This document shows, in pieces, positions 1-11,000 of a stretch of 64,000 nucleotides of DNA. The notes beneath the pieces are model-generated. The model did no database searches. It was not told the origin of the DNA and saw only the letters and a list, made by a program, of their open reading frames with translations. The position numbers and the translations under genes are program-made. Positions within the stretch are counted from its first letter, which is position 1. Every line of letters starts with the position of its first letter. The DNA lies in assembly GCA_949751835.1 (NCBI GenBank), contig CATKHK010000039.1, positions 186,001 through 250,000 of the forward strand, given 5' to 3'. The stretch is from Blepharisma japonicum (taxonomy: Eukaryota; Ciliophora; Heterotrichea; Heterotrichida; Blepharismidae).

Positions 1-96
1 GTTACGATGCCACAATCCCCAGTGAGGCAGAGCTTTGCTGGATCAGAAAGGTCGCCTGTAAAATTTGTTTCAAAAGGAGATATCGCTCCAATATAA
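1..96 (+). CDS. C-terminal end of an unidentified gene (partial)
   Basis: Frame 1 is open from the first base to a TAA at 94-96 and encodes 31 residues ending GDIAPI. The tail is rich in Ser, Pro and Arg, including the spaced SP motifs SPVRQSF and SPVKF that look like proline-directed phosphorylation sites. Base composition is clearly less AT-rich than the DNA that follows. The rest of the gene lies before the window, so no function can be given. Confidence 0.55.
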   Translation, partial: VTMPQSPVRQSFAGSERSPVKFVSKGDIAPI

Positions 97-493
97 GCTA
101 TAAATATAAAGATATGTAAATTTAGATATAAATTGATTTTAAAAACATCGATTTATTTTTTGCATAAATTTTGTGGATCTTAATAATGACTCTATTTTAT
201 AATATTTTAAAATAAAATTACATAAATTTTGTCTCACAGCTTAAAAATTAAAAAAATTCATCCTATAGTAAAATATTAAGCTTATCATATAATCGGAATA
301 GTAAGATTCAAAATAATAAGAAAATAAGATAAATTATTGGCTCCATGATTTAAATATGATGGCTACAAATTATGATTATTCTCAAACAATTTTATTTTAA
401 TTAACTCTATTTGAGCTCACTTAATTATTTTATCTCAATTAAATAATGCTTTTATCTATGAACAGCTAATTCTCTATTATAGCCAATAATAAA
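97..493. other. Intergenic, AT-rich
   Basis: No open frame of useful length on either strand when TAA and TAG are treated as stops. It separates the preceding gene tail from the transhydrogenase start and presumably holds its promoter, but no motif is recognised. Confidence 0.6.
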
Positions 494-3400
494 ATGCAAC
501 AGATAGTGGAGTCTGTTTACATGCTATGTAGTCTACTTTTTATCCTCGCGCTGGGTGGATTATCACAGCATGAATCATCTAGAAAAGGCAATTTCTTCGG
601 AATCATTTCAATGACTCTTGCAATCGGCTCAACATTTTTACTAGACGAATTCAATAGCAATTTCGTTTATTTTATTCCAGCATTTTCCTTAGGAGGGTTG
701 ATTGGGCTTACCCTTGCCTTAAAAGTCGAAATGATTATGATGCCTCAGATGGTCGCAGCTTTGCACAGCTTTGTTGGTATTGCCGCAACCCTTGTCGGGT
801 ATTCTAAATACCTCCATGAGAATGAGTTAAATGAAACCATGGGGATAATCGAGAAATCAGAGACCTTCGTTGGGGTTTTTATGGGAGCTATTACTTTTAC
901 TGGCTCAGTAGTCGCTTTTGCAAAATTGCAAGGATTGATCAGTGGAATCCCACTACTGATATGTGGGAGAGGCAGACATGTGCTAAACATATTAGCAATG
1001 ATTCTTATTTTCGGGCTTGGGTATTTATTCCTTTTCGCAGAAGACGAAACATTGGCTTTACAATCTTTGATGGCAATGACAGGAATTTCATTCTTTGTAG
1101 GCTGGCATCTTGTTATGGCCATTGGAGGTGCAGATATGCCAGTAGTTGTATCAATGCTAAACTCTTATTCAGGTTGGACTACTTCAGCCTCTGGATTTTT
1201 GCTTCAAAACAACTTGTTAATTATCACAGGAGCTTTGGTCGGCTCTTCTGGTGCCATTCTCAGCTATATCATGTGCAGAGCAATGAATAGGTCTTTCTTC
1301 AGTGTGATTATGGGAGGCTTTGGACAAGGAACAACGATGGGCCCAGTTAATATTGGAGATGGCGTTCAAACACCTATAAAGTGTTCAGATTTTGTTGCAG
1401 AACTAGTCAAAGCAAAAAGTGTTGTAATTGTCCCAGGTTATGGAATGGCAGTTGCTAGGGCTCAGCATGACGTCGGGGAACTTGCTGACGTTCTAAGAAA
1501 AATGGGTAAGGAAGTTCACTTTTGTATCCACCCTGTGGCTGGAAGACTTCCTGGACATATGAATGTGCTTTTAGCAGAAGCAAACGTTCCTTATAACATC
1601 GTTATGGAGATGTCAGAAATTAATAAAGATTTCCCACATACCGATATTTCTATGATTATTGGCGCTAATGATATCGTAAACCCAGATGCTCAAGAAAACC
1701 CAAATTCCCCAATCGCTGGCATGCCTGTGTGCGAGGTATGGAAAAGTAAAATGGTCTGCGTCTTCAAAAGAGGCTCAGGAACAGGATACGCTGGAATAGA
1801 TAATCCACTATTTGTGAAGCCAAATACCAGAATGTTCTTTGGCAGTGCTGATAAATCAGTCAAAGATATTTTAGGAGAATTAAAAGGAAAAGCTGGCGAT
1901 AACGGCCCAGCTGTAAAAGAAGTTAAAAAAGAAGAAGTCGTGGAGTCTGAACCTGATGATGGTGTATATCCAGACCCTCAAATGATTATTGGCGTTCCTA
2001 AAGAAGTCCTTCAAGGCGAGCGCAGAGTTGCTATAACTCCCAAAATGGTCAGAAAATTCAGAAAATCTGGCTTTGAAGTTATTATTGAAAAAGGAGCAGG
2101 AGAAGCTGCTGGATTTTGGGACTCAGAATACGAAAAATACGGAGCTAAAATTAATAGGACTGATAGAGTATGGAGAAAAGCTGATATCATCTTAAAGGTG
2201 AGAAAACCATCTTTTAATCCAGAACTTAACCAAAATGAACAAGACTTGCTTGAAAACGTAAAATTGCTTGTCTGCTACGTATACCCAGCACAAGATCTTG
2301 CATATGTCGATAACTTAGCCAAAAGATATCCAAAACTCACAATAGCTGCTATGGACTGTGTGCCAAGAATTACACGTGCTCAGAAATTGGACTCTTTGAG
2401 CTCTATGGCCAATGTCGCAGGCTACAGAGCTGTTGTAGAAGCTTTTAATATTTTCAAAAAGTGCCCTAAGGCCCAAATAACAGCTGCTGGAAAATTGCCA
2501 CCTGCAAAAGTTTTTATTATTGGATGTGGAGTTGCTGGGCTCGCTGCTATTGGTTACTGCAGAAACTTTGGCTGCATTGTAAAAGCTTTCGATACTAGAT
2601 CTGCTGCAAGAGAACAAGCTGAAAGTTTAGGTGCAGAATTCGTAGAAGTAAAGCTTAAAGAAGAAGGTCAAGGAGTCGGAGGCTACGCCAAAGAAATGAG
2701 TGATGATTTCAAAAGAGCCCAGGATGATTTAACTAAAGAAATTGCCAGAGTTAGTGATATAGTAATTACTACTGCTTTAATCCCTGGAAAACCAGCTCCA
2801 AAACTTATTAAAGAAGAAGTAGTCAGAGTAATGAGACCAGGAAGTGTTATTGTTGATATGGCTGCAGAAATGGGCGGAAACTGCGAACTAACTGAGCCTG
2901 GAGAAGCTATTACAGACCCACAAAGTGGAGTAATTATTATCGGATATACTGATTTAGTCTCAAGAATGGCCCCACAAAGCTCTGAACTATTTGCCAATAA
3001 TTTATGGCATTTACTTGATGAACTAGGAGGAGCTAGCAAGTATCATATTAACATGCAGGATGAAATCGTAAACAATATGGTCGTCGCCAATGCTGGAGAA
3101 GTTACATGGATTCCTTTAGATAAAAGACCACCACCTCCACCTCCTCAAGCAAAACCAGCAGCCGCACCTCAGGCAGCTCCAGTTTTCCATGCAGCTGAGC
3201 CTCTTGAAGACGCCTCCAATAAATCATTTATCAAAGAATACGGATGGCTTTTGAATATTGCATTACTTGCAACAGTATTTTTATCAATTGGCTACTCAGC
3301 TGATGTTGAATTTTTAGGCTTCTTTTTGATTTTCATTTTGGCAATTGTCATTGGGTATATGGTTATTTGGAACGTCACCCCAGCATTGCATACTCCTCTT

Positions 3401-3592
3401 ATGAGTGTCACGAACGCCATATCAGGAATTATTGTAATTGGAGCTATGCTTGAGCTGACTCCTGCATCTGAAGACGTCAAGTTTGATGAAGGAAGTGCTC
3501 TTGGGTTCACCAGCCTTTTCTTTGCCAGTATAAACGTGGTCGGTGGGTTTGTGGTGACCTATAGAATGTTGGAAATGTTTAGGAAAAAATAA
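494..3592 (+). CDS. NNT: Proton-translocating NAD(P) transhydrogenase, fused beta-alpha type
   Basis: 1032 residues, no intron and no in-frame TGA. The order is beta part first, then alpha part: membrane helices of domain IIb (about 1-265), the NADP(H)-binding domain III (about 295-460, with [10 protein letters not shown] at 315-324 and GANDIVNP at 390-397), an acidic/Lys linker (about 470-495), the NAD(H)-binding domain I starting at [10 protein letters not shown] (about 495), a Pro/Ala-rich linker (about 880-900) and C-terminal membrane helices of domain IIa. The enzyme couples hydride transfer between NADH and NADP+ to proton translocation. Animal mitochondrial NNT runs alpha then beta; the beta-first fusion seen here is known from protozoa such as Entamoeba and Eimeria. 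No clear mitochondrial presequence is visible, so the membrane is uncertain. All Trp codons are TGG. Confidence 0.95.
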   Translation: MQQIVESVYMLCSLLFILALGGLSQHESSRKGNFFGIISMTLAIGSTFLLDEFNSNFVYFIPAFSLGGLIGLTLALKVEMIMMPQMVAALHSFVGIAATLVGYSKYLHENELNETMGIIEKSETFVGVFMGAITFTGSVVAFAKLQGLISGIPLLICGRGRHVLNILAMILIFGLGYLFLFAEDETLALQSLMAMTGISFFVGWHLVMAIGGADMPVVVSMLNSYSGWTTSASGFLLQNNLLIITGALVGSSGAILSYIMCRAMNRSFFSVIMGGFGQGTTMGPVNIGDGVQTPIKCSDFVAELVKAKSVVIVPGYGMAVARAQHDVGELADVLRKMGKEVHFCIHPVAGRLPGHMNVLLAEANVPYNIVMEMSEINKDFPHTDISMIIGANDIVNPDAQENPNSPIAGMPVCEVWKSKMVCVFKRGSGTGYAGIDNPLFVKPNTRMFFGSADKSVKDILGELKGKAGDNGPAVKEVKKEEVVESEPDDGVYPDPQMIIGVPKEVLQGERRVAITPKMVRKFRKSGFEVIIEKGAGEAAGFWDSEYEKYGAKINRTDRVWRKADIILKVRKPSFNPELNQNEQDLLENVKLLVCYVYPAQDLAYVDNLAKRYPKLTIAAMDCVPRITRAQKLDSLSSMANVAGYRAVVEAFNIFKKCPKAQITAAGKLPPAKVFIIGCGVAGLAAIGYCRNFGCIVKAFDTRSAAREQAESLGAEFVEVKLKEEGQGVGGYAKEMSDDFKRAQDDLTKEIARVSDIVITTALIPGKPAPKLIKEEVVRVMRPGSVIVDMAAEMGGNCELTEPGEAITDPQSGVIIIGYTDLVSRMAPQSSELFANNLWHLLDELGGASKYHINMQDEIVNNMVVANAGEVTWIPLDKRPPPPPPQAKPAAAPQAAPVFHAAEPLEDASNKSFIKEYGWLLNIALLATVFLSIGYSADVEFLGFFLIFILAIVIGYMVIWNVTPALHTPLMSVTNAISGIIVIGAMLELTPASEDVKFDEGSALGFTSLFFASINVVGGFVVTYRMLEMFRKK

Positions 3593-3644
3593 ACTAACTT
3601 AATTCTTAACTTTTACTTCAAAATTTCCATTTTTTAAAAAATAG

Positions 3645-5915
3645 ATGAACAAATCGAAATCTGCTGGGACTGTAATACCTCAGGAGCAGATTATAAAACA
3701 TATAGAAAACTCGTATAATAAAAAATTTCTGGATTTAGAAACTAAGCAGAAGGCGACACAAGATATTGTTTCAATTTCAGAAATTAAGAACCAGAAACTC
3801 AAGCTCCGAAAGCAGCTTAATTTAGATATACAAAATGTGATAAATAACAGAAAAAGAATAAATTTAGAACAGAAGATTGAAAAAACGATGCAGCTCAAAA
3901 CCGAGAGAAGAAGGGAAATATTAAGAGAAATCACCCAAAAAAATCATAAGTTTTCTTCTATAGTCCAGTCAAGAAAAAGAAGCATTGAAAATGAAGAGCA
4001 TAAAAAAGTTGAAGACTTTTTTCAGTATCGAAAATCCACAGAAAATATGTCAAATGCTCCAACTTCATTGACGAGCAGAGATGATCCAAGCAAACTTTTT
4101 AAAAAAAGTACACAAAGTGAGTCACTTATTATGAAAAGAGAAGCCATGCAAGAAGAAGGCATTAATAAGATGAAAGAAGAAAGGTCAAGGCATGAAGAAA
4201 GAAGACTAATTCACTTAGCGGAATTACTTGAAAAGCCTGGAACTACTCGATGAATGTCAACTGCATCTGGAGGAAGAATGAAAAATGTCTATGGGTCCTT
4301 GCCTACGTCAGTTTGCAATACCCCAAGAAATCTCCCTGTATGGGACTGTATTAATGGGTATATTGGCCCAGCTAAAACAGCGAGGACGAATTCAACACAG
4401 ATGAGTGAGGAGGCTAAATGAAAAGAAGACATTTTAAAGAGATATTGCTATAAGCTGAGCCCGAATGACTCAGTTCTTACAGTAGATCAAGCTATGCTTT
4501 ACTTACAATTAAGAAGTAAAGGTTGTCCCAAAAAAGAAGCTATTTCTTTTAGTTCTAGACACAGATGCAGAACAGACTCTACTCAAAGGTATGATGGTCC
4601 GCTTGGATATAAGGTGCTTAAAAGACTAGATAATCGAAATCAAGGCCCAAGTTGGCAGGGATGGCAATTTCACCAAGCAGAGTATAAAAGTGATATGAAA
4701 TATAAACCATATAAAGCTTCAGATCCTCATGATGATTATAATTTGCTTGTAGAAGGGTATGAGAATTTCACTAAAAAATACGCAATAGTGAATGGAGTAA
4801 TGATAAAAAAAGATGACTGAGAAGAAAATTGCAATACTTCAATGCTATCACTCCCTAAAATACATCAAAAGACTGAAAATTCAGTTATTCAGTCAGCTCC
4901 AAATTTATCAATAGGACAATCAAAAGAAACAGAAATGAATCAACCAACAATCCCAGAAATCATTGAAACAAAGGTAGAAACCCTTCCGTCAGAAGAATCC
5001 CAGCAGAGCCAATTTATAAGACACTCTGCTAAATCTTATACACAAATAGAGCCATCTTTTTCTGTACAGAGACTGCTTCAAAGACGATCATATATGAGGC
5101 CTCCGGAAGATAAAATTGATTCAGTAGAAGAGAAGGGGACTTCAAAAATTTTTATAAGGAGCGTAAAACCATTAATTAATCCCACCAAAATTTCTTCAGC
5201 TTCTTCTGAGTTTTTATCCCCAAGAGAAACAAAAAGTATTGAAGAAAAGTCAAGAAGACTAAACAAGAGCAAAACCAGCTTCCTTCTCAGGCATGATGAC
5301 CGCACAGAGAGCCTTAAAATACCTTCAGGAGAAAAATCTATAAATCGATATGATTTATATGAAAAGAAAAAAGAATTCTTTTATCAGCAGATGAAAAAAA
5401 GAGCTGAAATTTCAAGATCAAATGTTGAGCTCATTCAAATGGAAATTTCAAAAAAAATCAAAGACATGGCAAAGGTAACAGAAGAAAATATAAAGAAAAG
5501 CCAGGAAAGAAAAACTTATTTAGAAAGTCAGTTAAGTGAGCAAATTCAAAGAGAATTTGAAGCTAAGCTACAGAAGCTAGAGCAGGCTGAAAACTATAGG
5601 AAATCGTTATATGAAGAAATAGAAAAAAATAAAAAACTTAAATACAAAAATTACTTGCAAAAAGTTCAAACAATGAAATCCAAGATTTCTGCAGAAATTG
5701 AAGATAAACAACAGAACGTCAAAGAGATAAGCATAAATAAGCAGCTTAGAGCAGAAATAAATAAAAAGGAACTTGAACAGCAAAAAGAAAAGAGATTTGA
5801 AGAGAAAAGAAGGGATTATGATTTTTCAAGGATGTTTTCAGCAGTTATTACGAAGCTCATAGCACTTCCTTTGAGTTCTATTCAAGAAGTACGTCCTGAA
5901 GAAAATAAAGTTTAA
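3645..5915 (+). CDS. Coiled-coil protein of unknown function
   Basis: Reading TGA as Trp joins three open segments of one frame into 756 residues, with TGA codons at 4251, 4419 and 4818. The N-terminal 200 residues are Lys/Glu-rich and predicted helical. A Trp/Tyr-rich central part (roughly residues 285-390, with WQGWQF and SDPHDDYNLLVEGYENF) looks folded. The C-terminal half is a long charged coiled coil rich in Lys, Glu and Gln. It starts 52 bp after the transhydrogenase stop, on the same strand. It resembles ciliate cytoskeletal or axonemal coiled-coil proteins only in composition. No family is recognised. Confidence 0.8.
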
Positions 5916-6701
5916 TTTTAAATTACTGAAACTACTGTAATGGATATTTATTATTTATTAGTAAAATTTGGACATTTATAAAATATTTTACCATAAATTT
6001 ATATTTTTGCAAATCAAGTCATGCTTTGAAGAGCCGTTGATTTATTTGATTAGTTCTAATTAGTTGACTAAACTTTCATAACTTGAATNNNNNNNNNNNN
6101 NNNNNNNNNNNNNNNNNNNNNNNNNNNNNNNNNNNNNNNNNNNNNNNNNNNNNNNNNNNNNNNNNNNNNNNNNNNNNNNNNNNNNNNNAATGCATATTTC
6201 TTTACTTAAATATTTAAGTCTTTATTGCAGTCATTCTTTATTATAAATAGATGAAACTTTATATTTTAAGAAACATTTCTCAAACTGATTTGAGTTAGAC
6301 TAAAATTGTGAAATAGATAAGCATGATCTTTCTTTATTCCCTCATTTGATAAGAATAATCAACTTTGGGAGAAAAACTTATTTTTTAATATGCTTGCAGT
6401 GCTATTAATAGATTATAGTGTCAAAATTATTTTGTAAATCGGCATCATTAGTAATAGCTAATCAATGCATCACGATAATGCAGCTAATATATAATATTCT
6501 TTTAAATTTTAATTTTACTAAAATTCTATATGAATATTTTCAACAAGAATAAGCCAATTTTATCAAAATTTTTGTCTCCAAAAATAGCCTCACCCCAAAA
6601 CTTATTTTTTACTCCCTTAATTACAAAGTGTTAACAATAAAACCATTTTATTCCTTACTTAAATTCAAATTCCATGCAATGGCTATTAAGTAACTTTATA
6701 A
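5916..6701. other. Intergenic, contains assembly gap
   Basis: AT-rich sequence on both sides of a run of N. No coding frame is recognised on either strand in the readable parts. A gene or exon could be hidden in the gap. Confidence 0.5.
6089..6188. other. Assembly gap (100 N)
   Basis: Exactly 100 consecutive N. The round number suggests a scaffolding placeholder, so the true distance between the flanks is unknown. Confidence 0.95.
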
Positions 6702-7502
6702 ATGGAAAATCAGCAAAGCTTTCAATACTTTATTCCAAACTATACAATTCAAACTTTAACCCCATACTACTTCTGTGCCTTTCCCCAGGTCCCAGTAGTA
6801 TCAATTCCAATTAAAAACACCGTTGACACAGCCCCAAAAGGGAAATATAAGCGGACTTGGAAAAAGAACCAAGTTGAAAGGCTCTATGAAATCACCAAAG
6901 CCTATGCTCAGCAAAATGACAAAAATATTGAGGATCTAGACATCCACGACTTTGAAACAATTTCAAAAGGAACTGAGCAGTCAGCTGAGCAGTGCATGGC
7001 GAAAATCAACGAAATCCAAGTTTCAGGAACATTGCGCCCTGGGATTTGGTCTGAAAAAGAAGATGAAAAGCTCATCGAATTGGTTGAAAGCGCTGTAAAA
7101 AAGTGGGGAAACATTGCTAATATTATCAACAATACAATACACAAAGGACTCAAGATAAGGACTGGCAAGCATTGCAAGGAAAGATGGAACAACCATTTAA
7201 ATCCTGAAATCAAGAGAGGTAGCTGGACTGAAAAGGAAGATTCACAGTTGCTTGAGCTGCATAAGGAGCTTGGCAACAAGTGGAGCACCATAGCAAAACA
7301 GGTGGGAAATCGAACAGAATGTTCTGTAAAGAACCGAATAAAGTCTCTCTTAAATAAAAAGAGGCAAGAGTTAATACCATTTGAAGAGCCTTGCAATATT
7401 GATGTCAAAGAGCTAGCACAAAATAGCCTTTCAGTCCCAACTTCACAAGTTGAAGAAGCAGCGAGCCCAAGAAGCGGACTAGAATATGCCTCTTTTAATT
7501 AA
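6702..7502 (+). CDS. Myb-like DNA-binding protein, three-repeat type
   Basis: 266 residues. Two clear Myb/SANT repeats lie at about 114-168 (GIWSEKEDEKLIELV... ending RWNNHLNPEI) and 171-220 (GSWTEKEDSQLLELH... ending VKNRIKSLL), with the regularly spaced Trp residues of R2 and R3. A weaker first repeat may occupy about 50-105 (RTWKKNQVERLYEI). The N-terminus is rich in Tyr, Pro and Phe; the C-terminus is short and probably disordered. R2R3 Myb proteins bind DNA in the nucleus as transcription factors or cell-cycle regulators. All Trp codons are TGG. ATG at 6702 is the first in frame after an AT-rich leader. Confidence 0.9.
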   Translation: MENQQSFQYFIPNYTIQTLTPYYFCAFPQVPVVSIPIKNTVDTAPKGKYKRTWKKNQVERLYEITKAYAQQNDKNIEDLDIHDFETISKGTEQSAEQCMAKINEIQVSGTLRPGIWSEKEDEKLIELVESAVKKWGNIANIINNTIHKGLKIRTGKHCKERWNNHLNPEIKRGSWTEKEDSQLLELHKELGNKWSTIAKQVGNRTECSVKNRIKSLLNKKRQELIPFEEPCNIDVKELAQNSLSVPTSQVEEAASPRSGLEYASFN

Positions 7503-8063
7503 AATTTGAATTTTTTCAATAAAATTGGTTTTTTTAATTTTGTTTTTAATCTAACTCATTACTTTATTTATAATTAAAAACTACAAGTTGAGCCAGTATA
7601 ACATTTTTATTTAATTTAAAATAATCAATTGAAAAATGTCTTTGAAAATTTTCCAATGAAATCATTTAATATTTCTGTCAATTAGAAATGAAAATATTCA
7701 ATACATAAATCGCATTGCTTGTGATTTTAATTGAATGTGAGATTTAATATATTGTTATTTTTGGTATCATTAATATCATTTTTAGAAATTTCTTGTCTTA
7801 ACTCAAAAGATTTATTTATATTAGATGCATAATGGCAATTTGGCAAATAAATGTAAAAATCATTGCAAGCTTTACATTAATAAATGCAAAGCACAAATTA
7901 TAGGGTTGCTCATAAATATTGATTACTATCTTATTGCTTCTATGCTATGAAATTTATAACTATTTCTTGGAAAGATTATTATAATTTTACCAACAAGAAA
8001 AAAATTATAGTTGCATATTACTTAAATGAATATTAATGAGATTTTATAATTTTCTAATTACTT
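7503..8063. other. Intergenic, AT-rich, convergent 3' ends
   Basis: Lies between the ends of the Myb gene and the STAND gene. No open frame or RNA-like structure is recognised. Confidence 0.6.
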
Positions 8064-11000
8064 CTATTTGTAAGGGAATAAAGAATTTCTCTTGAGATCT
8101 GGTTTGATAAACCAATCACCTTCTTGATTTTGATATCCTATTGACGTCGGCTCAACTGTTCTTGATCTTGTTAAGAATTCATCTTTTGTGCTACTTCTAA
8201 CTAACTCTAATGATGGTAAATCTTCTTCAAACAATGGACTTGTAGGCTCAGAAGCTGTACTATTCATATTCTTTAAAGAAAGCAGCAGTGAAATATTTTT
8301 TGAGTCATGCTTCTCCAGCCTTCTCGCCCATATTAATATTTTTCTCGGAATTCCTTGGCATTCTCGAATTATTTCATATACTGTTTGGTTAAATTCTGGC
8401 CTATCTCTTTCGGCTTCTAATCTTTGGCTTGTGAATTTAGGACTCTTCAGAGCTAAAAGCTGATATGATTCTTGGTTATTTAAATGGCGCAATGCAAATC
8501 TTTTGATATTATATGAGTCATCTGTAGTTATTTGAGCGCATGATGTTAAAATTACCGAGATTTTGCATTCTTTTAAAAAGATTCTCAGCAAGCTGTTAAA
8601 TGTAATTTCTGCTTGCGTCATTAGCGCATCACAATTATCAAGAATCAATAAAAGCCTTTGCTGATATAAAAATGTCCTTGGATCAATATCAGAAGAATAA
8701 AACGCTAGCCCTACTTTTTGAAATAGCTCATATACTTCATTTAGCGACGATTTTCCTTGTAGATCTAATAAATAAATCCCATCTGGATATTTGTATCTTA
8801 TATTCAAATAATATCCTAAATATTTCACAAACTCAGACTTCCCTACTCCTTCAGTAGAAGTTATATGGACACATGAAGGAGAGTCATTTAAGGCCTCAAT
8901 AATGTTGTAAAGCTCTACTTGCCGTCCTATAAAGCATTTTGTTTTTTTCTCAATATTGCTTGGAGCTCTAGGAATGCTCATATCAATTAATGAAGAGTTT
9001 TTAGGATATTCTGGGCCGTCTTCAAAGAATATTGGTGAATCATGAATTCCACTTACTTCATTTATGAGAACTGGCTCATTTCTGTGGTATTCTTCCCATC
9101 ATTGCTCAAAATATTTACCCATAAACTCTAAGTAGCCAAATTCTCTTGACTGCTCATCTAGATATAGCTCCATTTCTTCTTTGGCTTCAAGATAAGAAGT
9201 CCTTACTGTCAATCCTGACACAAGATTTTTATAAAAACTGATACAAAAAGTATGAATTGCTGATTCAAATGCCAAATATAAGTGAATAGGTTCTCCATCC
9301 TTTGGATAATCTGGCATACCAAATGCAATGACATGTGGAACTCCTAGTTCTTGGCGACAGAATTCTCCAAGCTGAACACTAAATGGCATTGCTAAGACTA
9401 GAACTTCAACTCCATACTGCTGAAATCCTACAATTTCATTTTTCAAGTCTTCTTTCGTCAAAATTTCTGCAACACCATTTTCTTTTTCAAAAATCAAACA
9501 GTTATTTCTTGGAACCTCGCTTGCGATATGCAAAATTCTGCAGTTTTCTTGTAAGTATTCTTTAAGCTTGGCTTTAGAGCCAATATCAAATCTTACACAA
9601 ACTTCTTTTCCAGTTCCAGCAAGCTCTGCTTTAAGATTCGTTCTAAATTCTGATGGGAATCGGCAAACTGCTCCTACTCTTTGTATACTGTTAGTTTTTT
9701 CAACTAATGGCGACGATTTTAATAAAGCTATCACATTTTTACTCTTTTTTCTGATCATCTCATTTGATTTTTTAATTTTTTCCGTGACTTCAATTTCTTG
9801 CTTTCTGTCCCCATTTCTCTTTGTTAAATTTAAAGCTGAAGTATATATATCTCTCGCTTTAATCCAATTTTTCCCAAAGCAATACCAATCACCCAGACAA
9901 ATGGTAGCACGAGCTTCCCAATAAGTCCTGCCAAGTTCTTCAAACACAACTCTGGCATTTTCTAATTTATCAAGCACATCAGCTTCATTACTTTCATATT
10001 TAAGCTTGTATTCCGCCAAGGCTAACTGAGCTCTAGCACAGCCTAAATTATTTTCTGATTCCCTAAATCTTGTATCAGCTAGCTCTAATTGGCCTTCTAA
10101 GTCAGTCTGTGTTGATCTTCTTGAAAGAATTAATGACCCTTCACTGCTGGTGCTTCTAAATTCTTTTATCATTGCTTGCAAAAAGTTTGATTCAGCTTGG
10201 CCTTCTCTATCATCTGCCTCAATAAAATAATTTTTCGCAGCTTCAATTAAGTCGATAGCTTTATCAAAATTATTTGGATTTGCTGATAATAAAGAAGCAT
10301 AGGTTAAATTGATCATGCTATGGTATTTATCCAAATTAAAAGCTTCACAACATTTTTTAGCTCTATCTAGCAGTTCTAGCGCGTCTGCGTTTTTTCCTAA
10401 AATAATGAAAATTGCGGCTGTGCAGTTCATGATTTCTCCTAATGCTTTAGCAGTTTCTTCAGGAATAGTGTCATTTATACCTAAAGCCCGCTTTAGTTGG
10501 TCAATATTCATATAATACCAGAAATTTGCTTCTATTTTTGCAAACATGTCTCGAGGTTTAATTGGCTCTATTTCAAGTTGCTCAGCTAGCTGGTCGCTGA
10601 GGTCAGGAAATTGGCTGCTCCACATTTTATAATCTATTGCAGCATTCACAAAAAATAAGCTTCCTTTTACTTCTGCACCTATTGGAGAAGTCCCAAGTAA
10701 AAAGCACTTTAAAAGAGCTCTCGCAAACACAGCCAAGTGTTCAATAACCTTTATAGCAAATTCTGGACGGTTAGAATAGTGTGTTTCTAAATAATTCGCC
10801 ACGTTACTCCTTACAAGCACAAATTCAAAATTAGGGTCACTATGCAAAAACCATGTATTTAAGGTGTGGCCTTCAGTGTTTAATAGCTGCAAGATTTTCA
10901 TATAATCTAGTATTGTACCTCTACACAAATAGTCAATATTAATCTTGAAAGCGCCAGATGGCAAATAGCATAAAAGCTTTAAAAAATCTGAGGTTTTGTT

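Noticed and set aside
3645-5915. Frame broken by TGA: a run of pseudogenes or several small genes
   Set aside because: The pieces share one frame and the same coiled-coil composition, and throughout the window TGA falls at conserved Trp sites. Reassigned TGA explains it.
6908-7408. Minus-strand 166-codon frame in the Myb gene
   Set aside because: Antisense to a clear Myb protein; no domain of its own.
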